DNA from: Candidatus Doudnabacteria bacterium
Lineage (GTDB): Bacteria > Patescibacteriota > Doudnabacteria > UBA920
Length of the DNA stretch: 8,464 nucleotides
Direction of reading: 5' to 3'
Assembly: GCA_903913365.1 (NCBI GenBank)
Contig: CAIWKW010000067.1
Location: forward strand, 1 to 8,464
The position numbers were made by a program, and so were the translations under genes. Positions 1 through 4,804 of this stretch are shown here, piece after piece; positions within the stretch are counted from its first letter, which is position 1, and the number at the start of each line of letters is the position of its first letter. The notes under the pieces were generated by a model. The model saw only the letters and a program-made list of their open reading frames with translations. It had not been told where the DNA came from and made no database searches.

Positions 1-17
1 CCAAGATTGACCAAGAT
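1..17. repeat. 10-bp-period repeat, left flank of four-helix-bundle gene
   Basis: On the minus strand this reads as copies of TCTTGGTCAA with a 10-bp period: one complete unit at 7-16 and a partial one at 1-6 that runs off the window. Bases 1-13 are the exact reverse complement of 424-436 on the other side of the gene. The array ends directly against the stop codon of the gene (18-20). It may extend beyond the window start, so the copy number is unknown. Confidence 0.75.
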
Positions 18-380
18 TTATTTTAACCGCTGGTTTTTTATTGCAGAATTTCTTGAAGCTACCATTATTGCAGTTATTTCATTGGCTTCTTGTAATAGAC
101 TCTCCATTTTGTCATTTTGAATAATTGTCGACTCTCTTAATAATTCCAACCAAAAGCCTGTCTCATCCGCTTCTTCAATTACTATGCCTAATTTGGCAAT
201 AAAATCTTTTGCCGATTTTGCTCTACATGCTGCCCGATAATTTGCGGCCACCGACGTTCCTGAACGAAACATTTGTCGCCCAATTAACTTTCCTAAGGAA
301 TCCTTTTCCAAAAAAGCTGCCAATTTCATAATCCTTAAAGCAAACTCTTTTGTCCTATTTTGTAAATCTTGCGGCTTCAT
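18..380 (-). CDS. Four-helix-bundle protein (S23/IVS-encoded protein family)
   Basis: A 120-residue protein of the family first found as the ORF inside intervening sequences of 23S rRNA and later as stand-alone genes in many bacteria. The family folds as a small antiparallel four-helix bundle that oligomerises; its biochemical role is not established. The family core is visible: RSGTSVAANYRAACRAKS at residues 39-56 and EADETGFWLELL at 70-81, with amphipathic helices throughout and a basic tail. The length is typical and the ORF is intact. ATG at 380 is the only plausible start; there is no Shine-Dalgarno. The gene is not inside an rRNA here. It is tightly bracketed by inverted arrays of a 10-bp repeat (1-17 and 391-440), which recalls the complementary ends of rRNA intervening sequences. 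Family assignment is firm; function is unknown. Confidence 0.9.
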   Translation of the reverse strand: MKPQDLQNRTKEFALRIMKLAAFLEKDSLGKLIGRQMFRSGTSVAANYRAACRAKSAKDFIAKLGIVIEEADETGFWLELLRESTIIQNDKMESLLQEANEITAIMVASRNSAIKNQRLK

Positions 381-390
381 ATACGAGCAA

Positions 391-440
391 TATTGTTAAA
401 TTTTGGTCAATTATGTTCAATACTGGTCAATCTTGGTCAA
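391..440. repeat. 10-bp tandem repeat array, right flank of four-helix-bundle gene
   Basis: Four consecutive 10-mers at 401-410, 411-420, 421-430 and 431-440 fit the consensus TNNTGGTCAA (the second has GTTCAA). A more degenerate fifth unit lies at 391-400. The last unit, TCTTGGTCAA, is identical to the unit at 7-16 read on the other strand. The array fills the gap between the start codon of the four-helix-bundle gene (380) and the stop codon of the next minus-strand gene (441-443). Confidence 0.85.
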
Positions 441-971
441 TTACTTTACCCATCCTAAAAACCTAAAATTATAATAGCTGTAAGTTGACGATACGGTTTT
501 TAAATTTAATTTCACGCTTCGGTTGTGGCCTTTTATGAACCAGCTGTTGTAATCGGACGGCGTACTGCCGAAAAATAAGTCACCTCCCCCGCCGTTGCCC
601 TGCTGCACGGTATAGCCGTCCTGCGAAGTGTTGGTTGGGTCCAAATTATAAGTTTGAACTTGCTCAAAGGTTAAGCTTGTGGCTTCATTTTTTGAAGTAT
701 CGTACAAATAAAATTGCGGCTGAGCCTGATTTTGAGGCGGGTTGGTTAAATTATTTACCGGCTGAGGGATATAAACTGCATGGCCGTTTTGAACCGAGTA
801 GCCGTAATTATTATAGCTGTAATCGTAAACGTTATTGCCGCTCATATAGACAAAATTATATTTTGGCTTTTGCCCAATGCCGGGCAAATAAATAAAGGCC
901 GCAACCAAAATAATCATCAGCACCGGCACTGCCAGCGCAATATATAGAGGCAAATTTTTCTTGTTTATCAT
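441..971 (-). CDS. Single-pass membrane-anchored protein with Tyr/Asn/Gln-rich exported domain
   Basis: From ATG 971 this encodes 176 residues; an in-frame ATG at 1025 would add 18. I prefer 971 because it gives a normal signal-anchor: MINKKN, then a hydrophobic segment at about residues 7-29 ending in LPGIG. A possible -10 box (1000-1005) also lies inside the longer version. The remaining ~145 residues would be outside the membrane and are rich in Tyr, Asn, Gln, Pro and Gly. They include a QDGYTV motif (117-122), a run of four glycines (127-130) and the C-terminal FRFLGWVK. I recall, without being able to check, similar proteins in CPR genomes that share the N-terminal anchor, a DG motif before a Gly-rich loop and a terminal FLGW. 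No enzyme motif is visible. A surface-exposed structural or binding protein is only a guess. Confidence 0.75.
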   Translation of the reverse strand: MINKKNLPLYIALAVPVLMIILVAAFIYLPGIGQKPKYNFVYMSGNNVYDYSYNNYGYSVQNGHAVYIPQPVNNLTNPPQNQAQPQFYLYDTSKNEATSLTFEQVQTYNLDPTNTSQDGYTVQQGNGGGGDLFFGSTPSDYNSWFIKGHNRSVKLNLKTVSSTYSYYNFRFLGWVK

Positions 972-999
972 AAAATTAGCTGTATAAATTATATAATAG

Positions 1000-1005
1000 A
1001 TTATA
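1000..1005 (-). promoter_or_regulatory. Possible extended -10 box for the membrane-anchored protein gene
   Basis: On the minus strand this reads TGCTATAAT, a perfect TATAAT preceded by the extended -10 TGn. The 17-bp-spaced position (1023-1028) is a poor match to TTGACA, so recognition would depend on the extended -10. A transcript would start near 993, about 22 nt upstream of ATG 971. The same nonamer precedes the holin-family gene (7768-7773). Confidence 0.45.
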
Positions 1006-1026
1006 GCATCTTTCCCATAAATCATG

Positions 1027-1032
1027 TATAAT
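1027..1032 (+). promoter_or_regulatory. Possible -10 box for the pseudouridine synthase gene
   Basis: A perfect TATAAT on the plus strand, with no convincing -35 at 16-18 bp. If used, transcription would start near 1039 and the ~82-nt leader would carry the whole crossing inverted-repeat structure at 1047-1113. It is divergent from the -10 at 1000-1005. The region is AT-rich, so chance TATAAT matches are expected. Confidence 0.35.
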
Positions 1033-1044
1033 ACTGTAATATTC

Positions 1045-1113
1045 TACTAAATACTAAAATTACGAAATACGAAACCGAAGAGCTTTAGTATTTAGCTCCT
1101 TTCGTATTTCGTA
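1045..1113. repeat. Crossing inverted repeats made of heptad units (A-B-A'-B')
   Basis: Block A (1047-1058, CTAAATACTAAA) is perfectly complementary to A' (1084-1095). Block B (1061-1074, TACGAAATACGAAA) is perfectly complementary to B' (1100-1113). Each block is a pair of 7-bp units (ACTAAAT/ACTAAAA; TACGAAA twice). Because the order is A, B, A', B', the two helices cross. They can only form together as a pseudoknot, or else alternate. B' ends 7 nt before the ATG of the pseudouridine synthase, which has no Shine-Dalgarno. Confidence 0.85.
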
Positions 1114-1120
1114 GAAATTT

Positions 1121-1807
1121 ATGGAAGAAAGAGTTCAAAAATTCATAAGTTCCGCCGGCACAGCCAGCCGAAGAAAAGCCGAAGAGTTCATTAAAAGCGG
1201 ACAGGTTCTTATTAATGGGCGCAAAGCCAAGCTGGGAGACAAGGTTGATCCGGCTGTGGATGTGGTTAAAGTTTACGGCAAAATAATAAAACCCGCGGAT
1301 GACAAAATTTATTTAATGCTCAACAAACCCAAAGGCTATGTGGTCAGCAAAAGCGACCCCAAGGGAAAAAAGACCGTATTTGATTTACTCCCGGCCGATT
1401 TAAAAACCAAAGTTTGGAATATAGGGCGGCTGGATTTTGACACAGAAGGCTTGCTGATATTAACAAACGACGGGGAATTAACGCAGGAGCTTTCCCACCC
1501 AAAATACGAACACGAAAAAGAATACGAGGTTACCACCCAGGAAGCACCGCAGGACAGCCAGCTGGAAAAACTTCGCAGCGGCGTGGAAATAGCCACGGGC
1601 ACCACTTACCCGGCCAAGGTAAAAACCAAAAACGGCAAAGTCTATATTACCATCCACGAAGGAAAAAAACGGCAAATTAGAAGAATGTTCGCGGGAGTAA
1701 ACTTAACAGTCAGCAATTTAAAACGGGTAAGAATAAACAAGCTCCTCTTGCCTGCAAATCTCACTTCCGGTAATTTCAAAAAAATTACCAAAGAAGAAAT
1801 ACTTTAA
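1121..1807 (+). CDS. RsuA/RluB/RluE-family rRNA pseudouridine synthase
   Basis: A 228-residue enzyme that isomerises a specific uridine of rRNA to pseudouridine in the cytoplasm. An N-terminal S4 RNA-binding domain (about 1-48, with VQKFISSAGTASRRKAEEFI and VLINGR) is followed by the catalytic domain. This begins near YLMLNKPKGYVVS (64-76) and carries the family signature GRLDFDTEGLLILTNDGEL (102-120), with the catalytic Asp at 105. The C-terminal RNA-contact motif GKKRQIRRM (181-189) is intact. Length is normal. The sequence does not tell whether it modifies 16S (RsuA-like) or 23S (RluB/E/F-like) rRNA; many small genomes keep one copy annotated as RluB. ATG 1121 is the first in-frame start and directly precedes the S4 domain. 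There is no Shine-Dalgarno, only an AT-rich GAAATTT before the ATG. An intrinsic terminator overlaps the stop codon, so it appears monocistronic. Confidence 0.95.
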   Translation: MEERVQKFISSAGTASRRKAEEFIKSGQVLINGRKAKLGDKVDPAVDVVKVYGKIIKPADDKIYLMLNKPKGYVVSKSDPKGKKTVFDLLPADLKTKVWNIGRLDFDTEGLLILTNDGELTQELSHPKYEHEKEYEVTTQEAPQDSQLEKLRSGVEIATGTTYPAKVKTKNGKVYITIHEGKKRQIRRMFAGVNLTVSNLKRVRINKLLLPANLTSGNFKKITKEEIL

Positions 1808-1836
1808 AACCCCTCCACGCGAGGGGTTTTAAAAAA
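1803..1836 (+). terminator. Intrinsic terminator of the pseudouridine synthase gene
   Basis: A perfect stem 1806-1815/1821-1830 (AAAACCCCTC with GAGGGGTTTT, extendable by three A-T pairs) closes a 5-nt loop (1816-1820). The TAA stop at 1805-1807 lies in the base of the stem. The stem supplies a T-run on the plus strand (1827-1830) and the mirrored A-run on the other side, so it could act in both directions. Confidence 0.85.
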
Positions 1837-1887
1837 TTTAAAGCTTTTCTTGAAATCAAAAATTCTAGAGACCTAACTGAAAACCAG

Positions 1888-1916
1888 TTGACAAGGATCC
1901 CTGAAAATTTTAAAGT
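1888..1916 (+). promoter_or_regulatory. Sigma70-like promoter of the orphan gene
   Basis: A perfect TTGACA -35 (1888-1893), a 17-bp spacer and a TAAAGT -10 (1911-1916, 4 of 6 matches). The transcript would start near 1923, giving a ~30-nt leader that contains the AGGAGG at 1940-1945. A small hairpin, AACTG/CAGTT (1875-1879/1885-1889), overlaps the start of the -35. Confidence 0.65.
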
Positions 1917-1939
1917 AAGCACTGAGAAGAACTTTGTGT

Positions 1940-1945
1940 AGGAGG
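1940..1945 (+). promoter_or_regulatory. Consensus Shine-Dalgarno that fixes a TTG start
   Basis: A perfect AGGAGG followed by a 6-nt spacer and TTG at 1952. It lies inside the longer open frame that opens with TTG 1934, so it argues for the downstream TTG. No other gene in the window has a comparable ribosome-binding site. Confidence 0.8.
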
Positions 1946-1951
1946 AATTCA

Positions 1952-2521
1952 TTGATACCCAATTTAGCGGAATTAACACTCGAAGGCAAGCCCCAAAAAC
2001 CTTGTCGAATTCCAAACTGGACGAAAGATGAGGCTAAAGCATGCACGGTCATCACCAAGTCGATATCCCTGAAAAGAAGCTTGGCAGCACGCAAGCACAC
2101 AGCCAGGTACATTTACATCGACGATCGATTTAAGGAAGATTCCCTGCCGATACTAAGGCCGGGGGCAGTTGACATATGGCTGCCGACAACCCGCAACATC
2201 AGAGACGGCGGCTACCCTTGGCTGACCCATAAATTAAACAAGTGGGGATTTACTTTCGTGCACCCTTTGGCGTTATTGGAAATACTTCACCAATTTCCGA
2301 AAATCTTTCCGGGAGAGTCAATTAATACGTTCTGGCAAGAACCCAAGGATGCCTTATGGAGTTTCACCGGCAATGAAAATGTTCACTGGCACTTGCATGC
2401 GGATTTGTACAACAACCAGCTCTGCGTCGGCCTTGAAAGTTACGCAAATTTTTCACAGCTGCTGATGCGCTACGATGGTCACGACTGCCGGATGGCCGTA
2501 ACAAAAACGATCGGGACCTGA
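1952..2521 (+). CDS. Unrecognised protein in a self-contained transcription unit
   Basis: I do not recognise this 189-residue protein. It starts at TTG 1952, chosen because a perfect AGGAGG lies 6 nt upstream; the frame opens with a TTG six codons earlier and has no ATG near the start. There is no signal peptide or membrane segment, so it is probably cytoplasmic. It is unusually rich in aromatic residues and histidine in its second half: RNIRDGGYPWLTHKLNKWGF (81-100), HPLALLEILHQFP (104-116) and VHWHLHADLYNNQ (144-156). Four cysteines (18, 31, 158, 179) are spread along the chain. The His/Asp/Cys content would allow metal binding or catalysis, but no known motif fits. It has its own promoter (1888-1916) and terminator (2549-2583) and somewhat more G+C-rich codons than its neighbours, consistent with an independently acquired or well-expressed gene. 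That it is a real gene is well supported by the flanking signals. Confidence 0.8.
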   Translation: MIPNLAELTLEGKPQKPCRIPNWTKDEAKACTVITKSISLKRSLAARKHTARYIYIDDRFKEDSLPILRPGAVDIWLPTTRNIRDGGYPWLTHKLNKWGFTFVHPLALLEILHQFPKIFPGESINTFWQEPKDALWSFTGNENVHWHLHADLYNNQLCVGLESYANFSQLLMRYDGHDCRMAVTKTIGT

Positions 2522-2548
2522 AAATCCAAGCTGAAACAGGGTTGAACG

Positions 2549-2583
2549 AAAGAGACCGAGCTACGACAGCCCGGTCTCTTTTT
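2549..2583 (+). terminator. Intrinsic terminator of the orphan gene
   Basis: A stem AAAGAGACCG/CGGTCTCTTT (2549-2558/2572-2581) with a 13-nt loop runs into a T-rich tail (2579-2583). It begins 28 nt after the TGA stop. On the other strand the hairpin lies just past the end of the ABC transporter gene, but the T-run there is interrupted, so termination in that direction would be weaker. Confidence 0.8.
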
Positions 2584-2603
2584 ATTCATTTCTTCAGTCT
2601 AAA

Positions 2604-4550
2604 TTAAATTTCTTCGCCCAATTCCTGCCCGGCCTTTTGCCTTTGAGTTTGAAGGTTGTAAATTTTGGAATATTCGCCGTGTTTGGCCAAAAGTTCATTG
2701 TGAGTACCGCGCTCTTTTATTTCGCCGTTTACCAGCAAAACTATTTCGTCGCTATCTATTACCGTGGCAAAACGGTGGGCAACGGTAATGGAAGTAACTC
2801 CTTTGGAAACTTCCAAAATGGATTTCCTTATTTCTTCTTCCGTGTGGCTATCCAGAGCAGACGTGGCTTCGTCAAAAATTAAAATATCAGGCCGTTTGAT
2901 AATACTGCGGGCAATGGCAATGCGCTGTTTCTCTCCACCGCTAACCATAAGCCCCCTCTCCCCCACTTTGGTAAAAATTCCGTCCGCCAATTTGGCCAAA
3001 AACGGCTGGAGGCTGGCTCGCTGGGCCGCGTCAATCACCGCCTCATCCGGCTGGTTGAAACTGCCATAGCGGACATTGTTGGCAATGGTGGTATTAAACA
3101 AAACGTTATCCTGAAGCACCAAGCCAATGCGCTTATGCAAACTCTCAGTGTTGTAATTTTCTATCGGCAGTCCGTCTATTAAAATTTCACCCGCCGTAGG
3201 TTCATAAAAACGCAGCAGAAGTTTTACAATTGTGGACTTGCCGCTTCCTGTCTGGCCAACCAATGCCAGCTTTTTTCCCGGCTCAACCACAAAAGAAATA
3301 TTTTTTAGGATAGGTCGCGGAGCTTCCCCTCCTGACAAGGAGGGGTGGCCGCCGTAGGCGGACGGGGTGGTTGGAGTTTGTTTATTATTTTTTCTCCAAC
3401 CACCTCCCCCCGCTTCGCGGGGTACTCCTCCTTGTAAAGGAGGAGAGTCTGCGTTTAATCCCCGTTGTTCCACATCATTCCGCGTTATGCCATAGTCAAA
3501 ACTTACATCCTTAAACTCAACCCTACCCTGCAATTTTTCCACTTTTATGGCATTTGGGATATCCTGAATGGTAACCTTTTCATCGAGCACGCTTTGCAAA
3601 CGGTCTACGGCGGCAATGCCTTCCGTATACTTGGTATAAATGTCGCCCAAATCGTACAAAGGCTGGTAAACGGCAAAAGAATAAAAATTAAACAAAATCA
3701 CATTGGCAAAAGAAAGCAAATTCCGATAGGCCAGCACCGCGCCCCACCAAAGCAGTACAACTCTGGCCAAATTAATTACCGTACCCTGGGCAAAACCCAA
3801 ATACTGGTAAGCCATGGTCTTTTTCTTAAGCCGTAAATGCTGGAGCTGGTTGTCATGATGCAAGTTTTCCTCTTCCTTGGCCTCGGAAGAAAAAGCTTTT
3901 ACCAATTCAATATGGCTAACAGCTTCAAAACTGGAGCCGTACAAATTTTCGTTAATTTTGTTAATTTCCAACTGGGCCCTTTTAATATACTTCGTAAAAA
4001 GCCAAGTCACAAAAAAGAACAGCGGGATAAAGCCAAACAGGGCGATACCAATGCGCCATGCCTTCCAAAAGACAATTATAAAAACCACAACTATGGAAAA
4101 GGAGTTTTGGAAAACTTTATCAAACATCACCTGAAACAATGCTGTTACGTCGTCGCGCGCCTTGCTCAATTTACGAAACAGCTCCCCGCCTTTTTCCTGG
4201 CTGTGGTAAGCCATGGGCAACTGAAGCACATGCTTATAAGCGTGCTCCAGCACGCGAATACCTATCCGGTCGGCTACGGTATTAACAAAATATGTTTGCA
4301 AATTTTTAAAAGTTCTCGCGCCAAAAGCCACCGCTATCCAGGAAACAACAATCAGCATCAGGCTGTGGAAAAATATTTGCGCTGAGCCAAAATCGTACGG
4401 ATGAGCCATGTATTTGGCAATGATGGTGGCAAAAAAGAACGGCTCAATTAAAGAAAGGCTTTGGCTTAAAATGACAAAAACAAAAATCAGCGCAATTTTC
4501 CCGCGCTCTTCTTTCCAGTATTGTGATAAAAATTTCAGGTATGGAAACAT
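2604..4550 (-). CDS. ABC-type exporter half-transporter (TMD-NBD fusion) with in-frame palindromic insert
   Basis: A 648-residue MsbA/MdlB-like half-transporter that would dimerise in the inner membrane and use ATP to export a substrate; which one (lipid, drug or peptide) cannot be told. The N-terminal ~320 residues form the six-helix transmembrane domain (hydrophobic segments near 19-42, 60-77, 150-185 and 253-297). The nucleotide-binding domain has the A-loop Tyr353 (FDYG), Walker A GQTGSGKST (432-440), the Q-loop Gln480, a signature VSGGEKQ (536-542), Walker B DILIFDEATSALD (555-567) and the H-loop His592. All key residues are present, so the enzyme is predicted active. The oddity is ~55 extra residues between the A-loop and LKNISF (415-420), encoded by a palindromic DNA element, which explains a length above the usual ~580-600. 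ATG 4550 has no Shine-Dalgarno. It is separated by 254 bp from the upstream co-directional Nramp gene and is probably transcribed on its own. Confidence 0.93.
   Translation of the reverse strand: MFPYLKFLSQYWKEERGKIALIFVFVILSQSLSLIEPFFFATIIAKYMAHPYDFGSAQIFFHSLMLIVVSWIAVAFGARTFKNLQTYFVNTVADRIGIRVLEHAYKHVLQLPMAYHSQEKGGELFRKLSKARDDVTALFQVMFDKVFQNSFSIVVVFIIVFWKAWRIGIALFGFIPLFFFVTWLFTKYIKRAQLEINKINENLYGSSFEAVSHIELVKAFSSEAKEEENLHHDNQLQHLRLKKKTMAYQYLGFAQGTVINLARVVLLWWGAVLAYRNLLSFANVILFNFYSFAVYQPLYDLGDIYTKYTEGIAAVDRLQSVLDEKVTIQDIPNAIKVEKLQGRVEFKDVSFDYGITRNDVEQRGLNADSPPLQGGVPREAGGGGWRKNNKQTPTTPSAYGGHPSLSGGEAPRPILKNISFVVEPGKKLALVGQTGSGKSTIVKLLLRFYEPTAGEILIDGLPIENYNTESLHKRIGLVLQDNVLFNTTIANNVRYGSFNQPDEAVIDAAQRASLQPFLAKLADGIFTKVGERGLMVSGGEKQRIAIARSIIKRPDILIFDEATSALDSHTEEEIRKSILEVSKGVTSITVAHRFATVIDSDEIVLLVNGEIKERGTHNELLAKHGEYSKIYNLQTQRQKAGQELGEEI
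3326..3445. repeat. Composite palindromic element inserted in the ABC transporter gene
   Basis: Five hairpins lie in 120 bp: 3326-3333/3338-3345 (8 bp), 3349-3353/3357-3361 (5 bp), a central 11-bp stem 3366-3376/3394-3404 around an AT-rich loop, 3408-3413/3417-3422 (6 bp) and 3425-3433/3437-3445 (9 bp). The whole is roughly symmetrical, with G+C-rich arms around a central A+T-rich loop, like a non-autonomous mobile palindrome. It is open in the frame of the host gene and encodes residues such as SPPLQGGVPREAGGGGW (369-385). The inserted segment may extend to about 3318-3488, since the residues on its N-terminal side (355-368) also do not look like transporter sequence. No target duplication was recognised. 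Confidence 0.85.
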
Positions 4551-4559
4551 AATAAATAG

Positions 4560-4601
4560 AATGCGAAATTACGAAAGTAAACCAATGCGAATAATGCGAA
4601 A
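4560..4601. repeat. Two 9-bp-period repeat pairs upstream of the ABC transporter gene
   Basis: AATGCGAAA at 4560-4568 is followed by the related TTACGAAAG at 4569-4577. AATGCGAAT at 4584-4592 is directly followed by AATGCGAAA at 4593-4601. All have a 9-bp period and the same orientation, and they lie 10-51 bp upstream of the ATG at 4550. I see no inverted partner array for this motif nearby. Confidence 0.7.
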
Positions 4602-4617
4602 GCGTATTTGCTAAATT

Positions 4618-4784
4618 TCTAATTAACCTAATTGATCTAATTATTCTAAAGAATGCCTAAAAATCTAATGTCTAATATTAAAACTTTTAAGATTTTTCAT
4701 ACTTCCACTAAAGAGGCGTTTTTAGGAATTAGTCCTTAGACCTTATTTAGGTTAATTAGACCAATTAGTACAATTAGAATAATT
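4618..4784. repeat. Inverted pair of 9-bp-period arrays between the Nramp and ABC genes
   Basis: The left array (4619-4649) has CTAATT every 9 bp at 4619, 4628 and 4637, then CTAAA at 4646. The right array (4752-4784) has AATTAG every 9 bp at 4754, 4763 and 4772. Perfect complementary blocks are 4618-4631 with 4747-4760 (14 bp) and 4639-4649 with 4774-4784 (11 bp). Their order is A-B-A'-B', so the helices cross. An inner pair, 4656-4663 with 4719-4726 (CCTAAAAA/TTTTTAGG), is nested. The region 4551-4804 holds no convincing gene and no clear promoter or terminator. Confidence 0.8.
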
Positions 4785-4804
4785 TTTTAGAGTTTTCACT
4801 TATG

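Noticed and set aside
1..440. Four-helix-bundle gene as part of a 23S rRNA intervening sequence
   Set aside because: No rRNA sequence flanks it; the neighbour is a protein gene.
391..440. Tandem 10-mers and other short arrays as a CRISPR or iteron origin
   Set aside because: The units are far too short and have no spacers for CRISPR. There is no replication initiator gene, DnaA-box cluster or AT-rich unwinding region to support an origin.
635..895. An 86-codon plus-strand frame opposite the membrane-anchored protein gene
   Set aside because: Antisense shadow with no recognisable domain; the minus-strand frame has a signal-anchor and coherent composition.
972..1025. Longer form of the membrane-anchored protein from ATG 1025
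   Set aside because: It would add 18 residues before an otherwise normal signal-anchor, and it covers a likely -10 box.
1934..1951. Six extra N-terminal codons for the orphan gene from TTG 1934
   Set aside because: The consensus AGGAGG at 1940-1945 would lie inside the coding sequence. It is correctly spaced for TTG 1952 instead.
1895..1951. GGATCC, GGAGGAATTC and the terminal GGATCC as signs of cloning-vector contamination
   Set aside because: Six-base sites occur by chance at this length. The surrounding sequence is continuous with natural genes and no vector sequence is recognisable.
3837..4385. A 182-codon plus-strand open frame opposite the ABC transporter gene, with a further one at 3465-3836
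   Set aside because: Both lie antisense within the strongly supported transporter coding sequence, have basic, low-quality translations, and show no family motif or ribosome-binding site.
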